Below, piece after piece: positions 16,048 to 23,690 of a stretch of DNA of 37,925 bases (the first letter of the stretch is position 1; each line of letters begins with the position of its first letter). A model generated the notes under the pieces. It ran no database searches and was not told where the DNA came from. It worked only from the letters and a program-made list of their open reading frames with translations. The stretch is from JBCBKZ01 sp039026975 (lineage in GTDB: Bacteria > Bacteroidota > Bacteroidia > J057), in contig JBCCLI010000008.1 in NCBI GenBank assembly GCA_039026975.1, positions 1-37,925 of the forward strand, read 5' to 3'. A program made the position numbers and the translations under genes.

Positions 16048-17679
16048 ATGAGTTTGCGCCAGCGACAGTCTGTCAAGACAACAGTAAAATCCCAAGCTTC
16101 TGTACACTTAATCTGGATAGGACGGATGCTGCTGATGACAGCAGTTGTATATTCTCTAGCCATTCTCATGGCTCCTCATAAGGGCACAGAAGAATCTTCC
16201 CCCTGCCAGGAATGTACTTACGTGATAAAAGATACCAGTGCAAGTGAATACAGGCTACAAGGGGGAGAAACTATCTGTATTAGAAAAAAAGGACGGTTTA
16301 CTGGGAGAATCCTCAGGTGGCAGGGAGATGAAACATGCCGCATATGTAATGAAGGCTCTTTCCATCCTAGTCAGCTAAGCTTGGAATCAGGGATAAATAT
16401 CCTTGATAATTATGGAGAAGTAGCTCTCAGGAAAGTAACTGCACACACTCCTAGCTTAAGTGTCCAACTGACTAACTATGCTAATGCTGTTTTGAGTGTA
16501 GAGCAGTTAATCCTAAACGGTCCTTCTCACAACCTCACTAATGGGGGGATTCTTTCTATAGGAGAATTTTTCTTAAGTAATGCTGCCAGTTTCCGTAATG
16601 AATCCACGGGGCAGGTAGAAGTACGCTTCCAAACTCACTCAGAAGGGAAATGGCAGAATGAGGGAAACCTGGTCCTTGGCCATAAGGTATTAATAGGCCC
16701 TCAGGCAGAAATTCATAATGTAGGGAAAGTTTGGTGCCAGGATCAGTGGGTACAGGAAGGGGGGAAATTCGTAAATGAGGGGTACTTCAGCAGCACAGAT
16801 AGAGTGAGGTTACGTAAGGGAAGTAAATGGATACTTCCCGGGGAGTCCCTGCTGAACGGAGGGCTTGACATACAGGCGGGCAGTATACTGGAAGTAAATA
16901 AATTATTGATCCAGGATACCCTTACTACCTCAAATGCCGCAACCTGGGAAATAAATAGTCAACTATTATTTACCGGTAAGGAAATAGAAGGTCAGCTTTC
17001 TCTAAACAGTAATCAAGCTGAGAACAGCCCTTCATTTTGGTATGTAGAGCCTTCTGCGTGCCTAAAAGTACAAGAGATAGGAGAAACCAAATTAAGCTTT
17101 ATTGGGGCTCGCAGGCGAGAGATCATCAAGCAGGTATTTCCTATAAATATGACTATTCTCCCTCATCTAAGAAAACTAGAAGCCCAAATACAGTTCCCTT
17201 CACAGGTAAAGGAGGGGCAGAGGGTAAGGATCTCGAGATATAATGAAGAACCTGCCTTTCCAGATGGCTATGTGTATATGGATGAACATATGGGGCAGGG
17301 CCAGGTATTTCACTGGATGAATGATTCCTTAATAGAGGGTATACAAAACTTCCAGGTAGAAATCAGTCAGGAGGGACTGCCACCTATCCTTTCAGAGCCT
17401 CGTGCTGTTCTTCATATAAAAAATCAAGCTACGGCTACCTGGGAGTTTCTGGAGGTACATGAAAAGCTAGAGATAAAGTGGTTTTCCGCTATGGAGGTGC
17501 AAGGGAAGTGGGTATTGTATAATAAGCAGTATGAATTTTTGAAGGACTATGATGCAAGCCTCCACAAAGGAAATAATGAAATCAGCCTGGAGGTGGAGTC
17601 AGATAAGGATCTGGCTTACTATCTCAGGCTAGAAGTGAGAGACGCTCACCTCTTTTATCCTTTCATACCCATTCAATAG
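16048..17679 (+). CDS. Membrane-anchored repeat protein, probable beta-solenoid, function unknown
   Basis: I do not recognise the family. A single hydrophobic helix (residues 20-42) after a basic N-terminus acts as signal anchor or uncleaved signal. A Cys-rich segment follows, with Cys53/Cys56, Cys77 and Cys97/Cys100 in CxxC spacing. Residues of about 110-320 contain degenerate repeats in which Asn-x-Gly or Asn-Glu-Gly recurs after a hydrophobic pair (LTNGGILSIG, FRNESTGQVEV, WQNEGNLVLG, FVNEGYFS, LNGGLDI), as in beta-helix surface proteins. The last 200 residues look like one or two beta-sandwich domains. It is monocistronic, divergent from the glycosylation operon across 289 bp and closed by a strong terminator. 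A surface or periplasmic structural role is a guess. Confidence 0.7.
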   Translation: MSLRQRQSVKTTVKSQASVHLIWIGRMLLMTAVVYSLAILMAPHKGTEESSPCQECTYVIKDTSASEYRLQGGETICIRKKGRFTGRILRWQGDETCRICNEGSFHPSQLSLESGINILDNYGEVALRKVTAHTPSLSVQLTNYANAVLSVEQLILNGPSHNLTNGGILSIGEFFLSNAASFRNESTGQVEVRFQTHSEGKWQNEGNLVLGHKVLIGPQAEIHNVGKVWCQDQWVQEGGKFVNEGYFSSTDRVRLRKGSKWILPGESLLNGGLDIQAGSILEVNKLLIQDTLTTSNAATWEINSQLLFTGKEIEGQLSLNSNQAENSPSFWYVEPSACLKVQEIGETKLSFIGARRREIIKQVFPINMTILPHLRKLEAQIQFPSQVKEGQRVRISRYNEEPAFPDGYVYMDEHMGQGQVFHWMNDSLIEGIQNFQVEISQEGLPPILSEPRAVLHIKNQATATWEFLEVHEKLEIKWFSAMEVQGKWVLYNKQYEFLKDYDASLHKGNNEISLEVESDKDLAYYLRLEVRDAHLFYPFIPIQ

Positions 17680-17693
17680 GAGAATTATCTCAT

Positions 17694-17730
17694 AAAAAAA
17701 GAGAAGGTAGTCTTTACCTTCTCTTTTTTT
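17694..17730 (+). terminator. Perfect hairpin terminator behind the repeat-protein gene
   Basis: Seven A residues plus GAGAAGGTA (17694-17709) pair perfectly with TACCTTCTC plus seven T residues (17715-17730) around a five-base loop. The stem ends in a T-run on the plus strand 15 bp past the stop codon. Because the A and T runs are symmetric, it would also work on the minus strand, isolating the small RNA locus next door. Confidence 0.92.
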
Positions 17731-17743
17731 ATGGTGGCTTTTA

Positions 17744-17820
17744 AAAAAAATTAGGGGACTCAATCCACCTCGTGGAGAGTCAACCCTAACCCCTAGCTTC
17801 TGTATCTGGCGTAATGCCTA
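17744..17820 (-). ncRNA. Candidate small RNA, copy 1, with its own intrinsic terminator
   Basis: Read on the minus strand, the RNA would start near 17820. It has a short 5' hairpin GGC-ATTAC-GCC (17808-17818), a conserved single-stranded linker of about 17 nt, and a 3' stem-loop followed by eight T residues. The 3' stem pairs 17751-17756 with 17784-17789, 17757-17761 with 17777-17781, and 17764-17768 with 17772-17776. That is 16 pairs in all, with an AA bulge on each side (17762-17763 and 17782-17783) and a three-base loop. TAGGGG can alternatively pair with CCCCTA just outside the stem. No reading frame explains the conservation. It resembles no RNA family that I know; function is unknown. 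Confidence 0.65.
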
Positions 17821-17840
17821 TGAATCAAAAGTAGGAGGAT
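17744..17840 (-). repeat. 97-bp direct repeat, copy 1 (small RNA cassette)
   Basis: This block recurs at 18233-18329 in the same orientation with an offset of 489 bp. I count five or so mismatches over 97 bp, and the central 75 bp differ at only one position, in an unpaired base. No further copy was seen in the window. The intervening sequence is not duplicated. Confidence 0.9.
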
Positions 17841-17857
17841 TAGGTGATATTTCCAAA
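17826..17857 (-). promoter_or_regulatory. Bacteroidota-type promoter of small RNA copy 1
   Basis: On the minus strand TACTTTTG (17826-17833) matches the Bacteroidota -7 consensus TAnnTTTG exactly. A TTTG -33 element lies at 17854-17857, 20 bp away. The -7 box is inside the duplicated block, and in copy 2 it changes only at a consensus-free position. This places the start site near 17820, right at the 5' hairpin. Confidence 0.6.
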
Positions 17858-18232
17858 AAATACGATATAAAAAATGTACGAAAGTAAGTAAATGATGTTT
17901 TATGAATTAAATTACCTCTTAAAATCTATCTAGTGCATGAAGAGAGCCCATAATTGAATTAAATTAAGATTTATAATGAGTAATTTTTTATGAAAAAAGC
18001 TTGGAGCTGATTTAATGCTATTATTGAGAAAAATACTGTTAGAAGATGTTTAGATAGATTTTTTGATACCTAGATTATAGAGGCTAAATAAAAAATGGAT
18101 TTAAGAAGGGAAGATTTTAGGAGAAAATTGTAATCCCAGAAAATGGTCCTCTTACACGCATAAGGAAGAATATTTAATTAAGGATAGGAAAAGGGGAGTG
18201 GATAAAAACCTGGGAATGGAAAGGGTAGGTAT
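17841..18232. other. AT-rich gene-free spacer between the two small RNA copies
   Basis: About 390 bp with no supportable reading frame, very rich in A and T. Apart from the -33 element of copy 1 at its left end I see nothing definite. It shows no similarity to the sequence beyond copy 2 except a short TGCATGAA word (near 17936 and 18354). Confidence 0.5.
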
Positions 18233-18309
18233 AAAAAAATTAGGGGACTCGATCCACCTCGTGGAGAGTCAACCCTAACCCCTAGCTTCTGTATCTGGCG
18301 TAATGCCTA
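18233..18309 (-). ncRNA. Candidate small RNA, copy 2, with its own intrinsic terminator
   Basis: The organisation is the same as copy 1: 5' hairpin GGC-ATTAC-GCC, invariant linker, a 16-pair 3' stem starting at 18240 and ending at 18278, then a T-run on the minus strand (18233-18239, plus the stem's terminal T residues). The only substitution within the predicted transcript falls in the unpaired AA bulge, so structure is preserved. Two nearly identical transcripts in tandem are typical of duplicated trans-acting small RNAs, but targets cannot be named. Confidence 0.62.
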
Positions 18310-18314
18310 TGTTT

Positions 18315-18322
18315 CAAATGTA
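18315..18322 (-). promoter_or_regulatory. -7 promoter box of small RNA copy 2
   Basis: On the minus strand this reads TACATTTG, an exact TAnnTTTG match at the same place as in copy 1. The -33 element is weaker: GTTTAT at 18341-18346 is the best candidate at the right distance. Confidence 0.5.
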
Positions 18323-18329
18323 GAAGGAT

Positions 18330-18775
18330 CTGGAAGATTTATAAACTGTCCAATGCATGAAACATATCATTGATAGATTAGGACCTTATTCGTAAAAGTC
18401 TTTACATAGGGAAAAGCATATATTCAGAATATTACCCTGTTAATTAGTACGTTACCCTTAAAAATCTCTATATAGACTTAGAAAAAGAATCTCCTTAAAT
18501 GGAGTAATATTACGAGTCTGATTCAAGCAGAAATGGGTTGTTACTACTTAAGCCTGATAATCTTACCCGATTAAGGCAGTTATTTTCACGCTTTTTATGG
18601 GTTGGTAGCCAGAAGAGGTACCTGGTAGCAGGTATTACCTGGGAGTGGGTATGGGATAGGGGGTATAGATTTATACCATCTCCTCTTAGAAAAACGGCTC
18701 AAACGCAACCAATTTGGGGGTAAAGGGTTAATTCATCATATTTAACGTCATAACTTTGAAAAAACTTCCAACAGC
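18330..18775. other. Gene-free stretch before the metalloprotease gene
   Basis: No convincing gene. A TTG-started frame at 18538-18723 encodes 61 residues without recognisable features and is not supported. The metalloprotease promoter must lie here, as must the upstream part of the copy 2 small RNA promoter. Confidence 0.4.
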
Positions 18776-21265
18776 ATGAAAAAGGACTACCTATTTCTTC
18801 CTTTCACCAGGACAGTGGTGACATGTCTGTGTCTACTTATCTTTTTGCCTTTATCCTATGCACAGGAGGGAAGAAAAAAAGAAAAGGGAGATGAAGACAA
18901 GAAGAAGGAAAAAACATATTCTGATATTATTACAGATGAAGCCCAAAGTGATGAGGGACTTTTTACTACCCATCAGATAGATAATAAATTTTACTTTGAG
19001 ATCCCTGAAGAACTGCTAGAGCGTGAGATCTTAGTGGTGACACGTAACTCTGGAACTATTCAAGGGCTAACCTTTGGAGGGGCAGGTATGAAGACCCGTC
19101 CCCAGCAGGTGGTAAGATGGCAGAAACATGGCAAGAAGTTATTGCTGAGATCCGTTTCCCATTCTAGTGTTGCCAGCTTTGAGAAGCCTATTTATCAGTC
19201 TGTCAAGAATAACAACTTTGAACCTATTATCATGGTATTTGATATAGCGGTCATGAATGAGGACTCTACTGCCTCTCTGGTCGAAGTATCAAAACTTTTT
19301 ACTACTGATGTAGCCATGATAGGTCCTCTCTCGGATGGTCAGCGCAAAAGCTTTGGGGTGAAGAGCCTGGATAAATCCCGATCTATGATTATGGGGATGA
19401 CGAGCTTCCCGCAAAATGTAGAGGTCAGGCATATATTAACTTATAATGCCAGTAAGCTCCCTTCAAATTCCCTCACAAATTCTCTATCGTTGGAAATGAA
19501 CCAGTCATTTGTCCTGCTTCCAGAGACGCCCATGAAGCCTCGTATGCTGGATAATAGGGTAGGTTACTTTAGTATTCAACAGACCTACTACGGAGATGAT
19601 GAACAGAGAGCTGACCCCAGGAGCTATATCACCAGATGGAGGATGGAGCCCAAAGATACAGCAGCCTTTAGAAGAGGGGAGTTAGTGGAGCCCGTTAAGC
19701 CCATTGTGTACTATGTAGATCCTGCTACCCCTGAGGTATGGAGACCCTTTATAAAGCAAGGGGTAGAAGATTGGCAGAAGGCCTTCGAAGTGGCTGGGTT
19801 TAAGAATGCTATCATGGCCAAAGATCCACCTACAAAAGAAGAAGACCCAGAGTGGAGTCCGGAAGATGTGCGTTACTCTGTAATTAGGTACATCACTACG
19901 CCCATACAGAATGCTCAGGGCCCACATGTACATGATCCCAGATCAGGGGAGATTATAGAAAGTGATATTCTGTGGTATCATAATGTGATGAACTTACTGA
20001 GGAATTGGTATTTCGTGCAGACGGCTGCCATTAATCCTGAGGCGAGAAAAGTAAAGTTTAGTAACGAGGTCATGGGAGAGCTCATCCGTTTCGTATCAGC
20101 TCATGAAGTAGGACATACCCTGGGCTTACCACATAATATGGGTGCTTCATCTTCCTATCCTGTAGACTCTTTACGGTCAGCCACTTTTACTAATAAAATG
20201 GGTACAGCTCCTTCTATTATGGACTATGCCAGGTTTAACTATGTAGCCCAACCAGAAGATGGAGATGTAGCCCTCATGCCCGGAATAGGGATATATGATA
20301 TTCACTCCATAGAGTGGGGATACAGACCTATACTCGAAGCTAATAGTGCTGAGGCGGAACGAGCCACTTTAAATCAGTGGATCAGAGACCATGAAAATGA
20401 CCCTATGTACAGGTTTGGAAGGCAGCGTAGTAATCCACCAGATCCTAGCTCGCAAACAGAAGACCTGGGAGATGATGCTATACAGGCTAGTTTACTTGGA
20501 TTAGCTAACCTGAAAAGAATAGTTCCTAATCTGATAGACTGGACGGAAGAGGAGGCTAAAGATTATGATGATTTAGCAGAACTATATGGGCAGGTCATCT
20601 CTCAGATGAATAGGTATATGGGGCACGTCAGATCTAATGTAGGAGGAGTCTATGAGAATTTTAAAACGTATGATCAGGAAGGGGTAGTATATGAGTTTGT
20701 CCCTAAGGCTAAGCAGCAAGAGGCAGTCCGCTTTCTCCATCAGAACCTATTCCAAACACCTGGATGGTTACTAGATGCTAATATTCTCCAGAGAATTCAG
20801 TCTGCTGGGGTAGTGGATAGAATCAGGAGAACACAAGTAGCATCTCTCAATAATCTCTTAGATCCTAGTAGGTTGGCAAGACTGATAGAGGCAGAAGCTA
20901 TTCTGGGAAGTGCTACTTATAGAATGACAGAACTTTTTGATGACCTGAGAAATGGAATCTGGGCTGAGCTGAAAAGAGGGACTACGGTAGATACCTACAG
21001 AAGGAACCTCCAGAGGGCTTACATAGAAAGGTTAGAGTATCTAATGACTAATGAGCAGGCCTCTCTCAATAGGCGGTTCAGGAACTTTGTAGGCTTTACA
21101 GCCGTGGATGTGAGCCAGTCTGATATTAGAGCTGTAGTCAGAGCAGATCTCAGTGAACTACAGGAAGAGCTAGAAAAGGGAATCAAGCGTACCTCCGATG
21201 ATATGACTAAATATCACTATGAGGACGCGCTAGCCAGAATCAATATCCTTCTGGATGATGATTAA
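18776..21265 (+). CDS. Secreted zinc-dependent metalloprotease (DUF5117/DUF4953 family)
   Basis: This is an 829-residue protein with a signal peptide (residues 1-29, cleavage after SYA) and then a Lys/Glu-rich linker. Residues of about 85-300 match the DUF5117-type domain, and the DUF4953-type peptidase domain follows. The zinc site is HEVGHTLGLPH, with His443, Glu444, His447 and His453 in the metzincin pattern HExxHxxGxxH, followed by SIMDYARFNYV as the Met-turn. Length and order fit the family common in Bacteroidota, whose substrates are unknown. It acts outside the cytoplasm. It stands alone on the plus strand, converging with the polysaccharide locus. The ATG at 18776 gives the complete signal peptide. 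Confidence 0.92.
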   Translation: MKKDYLFLPFTRTVVTCLCLLIFLPLSYAQEGRKKEKGDEDKKKEKTYSDIITDEAQSDEGLFTTHQIDNKFYFEIPEELLEREILVVTRNSGTIQGLTFGGAGMKTRPQQVVRWQKHGKKLLLRSVSHSSVASFEKPIYQSVKNNNFEPIIMVFDIAVMNEDSTASLVEVSKLFTTDVAMIGPLSDGQRKSFGVKSLDKSRSMIMGMTSFPQNVEVRHILTYNASKLPSNSLTNSLSLEMNQSFVLLPETPMKPRMLDNRVGYFSIQQTYYGDDEQRADPRSYITRWRMEPKDTAAFRRGELVEPVKPIVYYVDPATPEVWRPFIKQGVEDWQKAFEVAGFKNAIMAKDPPTKEEDPEWSPEDVRYSVIRYITTPIQNAQGPHVHDPRSGEIIESDILWYHNVMNLLRNWYFVQTAAINPEARKVKFSNEVMGELIRFVSAHEVGHTLGLPHNMGASSSYPVDSLRSATFTNKMGTAPSIMDYARFNYVAQPEDGDVALMPGIGIYDIHSIEWGYRPILEANSAEAERATLNQWIRDHENDPMYRFGRQRSNPPDPSSQTEDLGDDAIQASLLGLANLKRIVPNLIDWTEEEAKDYDDLAELYGQVISQMNRYMGHVRSNVGGVYENFKTYDQEGVVYEFVPKAKQQEAVRFLHQNLFQTPGWLLDANILQRIQSAGVVDRIRRTQVASLNNLLDPSRLARLIEAEAILGSATYRMTELFDDLRNGIWAELKRGTTVDTYRRNLQRAYIERLEYLMTNEQASLNRRFRNFVGFTAVDVSQSDIRAVVRADLSELQEELEKGIKRTSDDMTKYHYEDALARINILLDDD

Positions 21266-21290
21266 GATTGCCCAGGCATAAATTTCATAG

Positions 21291-21320
21291 ACAGGCAGAT
21301 GCTACAAAGTATCTGTCTGT
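21291..21320 (+). terminator. Hairpin terminator candidate behind the metalloprotease gene
   Basis: ACAGGCAGATGC (21291-21302) pairs with GTATCTGTCTGT (21309-21320), 12 pairs with two G-U, around a six-base loop, followed by TCTATTATAG on the plus strand. It overlaps the last codons of the convergent lipoprotein gene. The weak T-tail lowers confidence. Confidence 0.5.
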
Positions 21321-21979
21321 TCTATTATAGTACTGTCTGCTTCATTAAGTTGAATGAATTCTTCTGGATGCTCTTTTAGATAGGTGAGCATACGTCCATC
21401 CAGGTAGGACTGGTTCTCAAAATAGAAATTTTCAAAGGTGCTAATACCCGAAAGGTCTATCGCTTCACTTTCCATCCTAATATTAGGTAGTACTTTGTTT
21501 TTCCATCCTGATACTTCCCAGGTTGCCAGCACTTCCTCCATGGGACCCATGATCTGGTCAGCTTGAATATGGGCTAGTATATCCATAAGCTCATGGGTCT
21601 TGCTACCTGCTGGACTCTTTAGATAAGCAATGATACCCACGTCCTCCATAAAGGCTCTAAGTTCTGTTAGCTTGTAGAGGGCCTGCTGTCCAGGGCTAAG
21701 TTGGGGGTATACAGTATTCACTCCTCCCTTAGACATTTCTTCAAAAATAGGAGGCAGAAGGACCTGTTCATAGGTTAACGTAAAGGGGTAGATACTAGAA
21801 GTAGGTAGAGGGTAAAGGCTTCTGTAATAATAAAGGTCCATATCTGCTCTGTAGTCATCTTTTACCTCATAAGAAGCCTCAGAGACAGGATCTTGAGGAG
21901 ATTCTTTACATGAATATCCCCCTACTGCACACAAGAATAGGCTAAGTATGATAGCTAAGGTTGAGCAGAAAGTCCTCAT
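21302..21979 (-). CDS. Lipoprotein of unknown function, possibly DUF4375-like
   Basis: This 225-residue protein has a hydrophobic signal (residues 7-22) and Cys24 as probable lipidation site, followed by an acidic stretch (QDPVSEASYEVKDD). I do not recognise it firmly. The central part, LSPGQQALYKLTELRAFMED to about residue 165, has the helical pattern of DUF4375/DMP19-type domains; this is a low-confidence comparison. Its ATG overlaps the stop of the SGNH hydrolase gene (TAATG), so the two are translationally coupled. It is the last gene of the polysaccharide locus cluster and probably sits in the periplasm or outer membrane. Confidence 0.7.
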   Translation of the reverse strand: MRTFCSTLAIILSLFLCAVGGYSCKESPQDPVSEASYEVKDDYRADMDLYYYRSLYPLPTSSIYPFTLTYEQVLLPPIFEEMSKGGVNTVYPQLSPGQQALYKLTELRAFMEDVGIIAYLKSPAGSKTHELMDILAHIQADQIMGPMEEVLATWEVSGWKNKVLPNIRMESEAIDLSGISTFENFYFENQSYLDGRMLTYLKEHPEEFIQLNEADSTIIEQTDTL

Positions 21980-22686
21980 TACTTAAGAGCGATTTTCTCT
22001 TTGATGGCGGTAGATATGGTGGAAGCCATGACTTCTGTTCCCTTCCCGTCAGGATGAACGCCATCAGGAAACATATCTGTCTTATTTTCGAGCGCTGTAA
22101 ACAAGTCTATGATGGGAACCTGGGTTTCAGCCGCTATGGTGTCTAGCATAATTTGCATTTCTCCTTCAACCACAGAAGCCGTAATGCCCCAGTTATCTTC
22201 ATAAACAGGGACAGGGTAACAGATCATGACAGTAGGAGAGGAGGGGAGCTGCTGAAAGACTTGGATAAATGCTACATAGTCAGAAATAAACTCCTCCTTA
22301 TACTGCCAGTTTTGTGGTTTAGAATCATTAGTTCCTAACTTGATAATGACTACATCAGGTTCATAAGTTTGGGCCTCTGTAAAGGCCTCCTCTGCCCAGT
22401 AGGGGAAATCTCCCTGCTTCAACAAGGTTCTTCCTCCGAGTCCGTAGTTAACCACCTCGTATTCAGGGCCTAGCATTCTTCCTAGATGTTTGGGATAGGT
22501 GTTTTCCCCCAGGCCGGCTCCCTCTGTGATACTGTTTCCTACACAGGCTACCTTAATTAACTGGGAGGAGGACTGTTCCTCCTGAGCAGGTTCTTGTTCC
22601 TTGGTAGCAGACTGGCAGCCTAGGAAAAGAAGTAAAACAAACAGAAGGATTCTGGAGAATTGAGAAAGCAGAGTAGGAGTAGTCAT
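21979..22686 (-). CDS. SGNH/GDSL-family lipoprotein hydrolase (probable carbohydrate or acyl esterase)
   Basis: The 235-residue protein has a lipobox (FLGC, Cys24) and a linker of Glu, Gln and Ser. The four SGNH blocks can be read: Ser52 in VGNSITEG, Gly in YGLGGRT near residue 84, Asn120 in KLGTND, and Asp208/His211 in FPDGVHPDG. The family removes acetyl or acyl groups from sugars and lipids. In a polysaccharide locus a carbohydrate deacetylase role is likely but not proven. It is separated from GH16 by a perfect hairpin terminator, so it may be expressed from readthrough or from its own promoter. The next gene overlaps it by one base. Confidence 0.88.
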   Translation of the reverse strand: MTTPTLLSQFSRILLFVLLLFLGCQSATKEQEPAQEEQSSSQLIKVACVGNSITEGAGLGENTYPKHLGRMLGPEYEVVNYGLGGRTLLKQGDFPYWAEEAFTEAQTYEPDVVIIKLGTNDSKPQNWQYKEEFISDYVAFIQVFQQLPSSPTVMICYPVPVYEDNWGITASVVEGEMQIMLDTIAAETQVPIIDLFTALENKTDMFPDGVHPDGKGTEVMASTISTAIKEKIALK

Positions 22687-22712
22687 TTGTTCATCGATTT
22701 GTCAAAAAATAC

Positions 22713-22753
22713 AAAAGAAGTGTATGGGCTGCAAAACTCCATACACTTCTTTT
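22713..22753 (-). terminator. Perfect hairpin terminator between GH16 and the SGNH hydrolase gene
   Basis: AAAAGAAGTGTATGG (22713-22727) is exactly complementary to CCATACACTTCTTTT (22739-22753) around an 11-base loop. On the minus strand the stem closes with TTTT and continues into a T-rich tail. It lies 15 bp past the GH16 stop and divides the locus into two expression segments. Confidence 0.85.
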
Positions 22754-22768
22754 ATGATAAGTATCAGC

Positions 22769-23650
22769 TTACTGTAGCTGATATACTTTTATATAGTCTA
22801 TCTCCATGGTTTGGGGAAAGACCGTAGTGTCGTCGGGGTTACCAGGCCAGTTCCCTCCCACAGCTACATTCAGTAGCAAATGGAATTTCTCATTAAAGGG
22901 ATAAGGATCTGGGGATATCCTATTCTTATCTATTTTATGATACTGCTGTCCATCAATGAACCAGGCAATCTCGTTCACTTTCCACTCAATGGAATACACG
23001 TGAAATTCCTCTGAGAAATCACCAGAAGGCTTCGTGTAAATGCCTGAAGCCTGCTTATTATTAGGCCAGGCAGGGCCGTAGTGAATGGTTCCATGCAGTT
23101 TCTCAGGTTCATGCCCTACTATTTCCATGATGTCTATCTCCCCACTTTTAGGCCATTCTCCAAAGCGTTCATCTGTGGATAGCATCCAGATAGCAGGCCA
23201 TAAACCCTGTCCTTTGGGAAGCTTGGCTCTTATTTCAAATCTGCCAAATGTCCAGTCAGCTTTATCCTTAGTTCTTATTCTGGTAGAAGTAAACTCTGAT
23301 CCATTAAAATCTTCTTTCAGGGCGGTAATGATCAGGTTTCCATCTTCCAATCTTACATTTTCCACTCTATCAGTGTAATACTGTAGTTCATTATTCCCCC
23401 ATCTGTCTAGACCGTATGCTCCACCGGTGCCTATCTGGTAAGACCATGAGGTGGTGTCCAGGGCATCACCATCAAAATTATCTTCCCATACTAGTTTGTA
23501 CTCCAAGGTAACAGGCGTAGTGTCAACTGGTGCCGGGTTATCAATCATCTGATCTGGAGTATCAGAATCCTCTTCACAGGCTGACCATACAATAGTACTA
23601 GCCAGCATCAGAAGGAGGATGAATGAGTATTTGCTTATAGTAGTCTTCAT
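22769..23650 (-). CDS. GH16 family endo-beta-glucanase lipoprotein (laminarinase-like)
   Basis: The catalytic domain covers residues 50-293 and carries the GH16 signature GEIDIMEIVGH with nucleophile Glu171, Asp173 and acid/base Glu176, plus GLWPAIWML and the C-terminal MEIDYIKVYQ strand. The four-residue E-I-D-I-M-E spacing with an extra Met is that of the laminarinase/lichenase-type beta-bulge subgroup, acting on beta-1,3- or mixed-linked glucans. The lipoprotein signal ends at Cys25, followed by EEDSDTPD, an acidic stretch consistent with export to the cell surface in Bacteroidota. It follows the carboxylesterase gene by 40 bp in the same operon. Substrate class is likely; the exact glucan is not established. 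Confidence 0.92.
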   Translation of the reverse strand: MKTTISKYSFILLLMLASTIVWSACEEDSDTPDQMIDNPAPVDTTPVTLEYKLVWEDNFDGDALDTTSWSYQIGTGGAYGLDRWGNNELQYYTDRVENVRLEDGNLIITALKEDFNGSEFTSTRIRTKDKADWTFGRFEIRAKLPKGQGLWPAIWMLSTDERFGEWPKSGEIDIMEIVGHEPEKLHGTIHYGPAWPNNKQASGIYTKPSGDFSEEFHVYSIEWKVNEIAWFIDGQQYHKIDKNRISPDPYPFNEKFHLLLNVAVGGNWPGNPDDTTVFPQTMEIDYIKVYQLQ

Positions 23651-23690
23651 ATAAGATTAAGTTAATATTTTATTTTTGATTAAACGCGTC

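Larger units (their letters stand above)
18233..18329 (-). repeat. 97-bp direct repeat, copy 2 (small RNA cassette)
   Basis: This is the second copy of the block at 17744-17840. Differences are A to G in the stem bulge (18251), AA to TT between start site and -7 box, and single changes inside and upstream of the -7 box. The terminator stem and the linker are unchanged. Confidence 0.9.

Noticed and set aside
17744..17840. Integron attC site, because of the bulged hairpin
   Set aside because: The conserved outer core sites of attC are missing, and no cassette gene lies between the copies.
17744..18329. Insertion sequence or miniature transposon bounded by the 97-bp repeats
   Set aside because: The repeats are direct, have no inverted ends or target duplications, and the spacer shows no transposase remnant; promoter and terminator features explain the conservation better.
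17744..18329. CRISPR array
   Set aside because: Only two repeats, much too long and 489 bp apart, with no cas genes.
18538..18723. 61-residue plus-strand frame before the metalloprotease
   Set aside because: It starts with TTG, has no recognisable domain or signal, and lies in a low-complexity intergenic region with no ribosome-binding site.
23085..23378. Plus-strand frame inside the GH16 region
   Set aside because: It is a shadow of the GH16 gene; the catalytic signature is on the minus strand.
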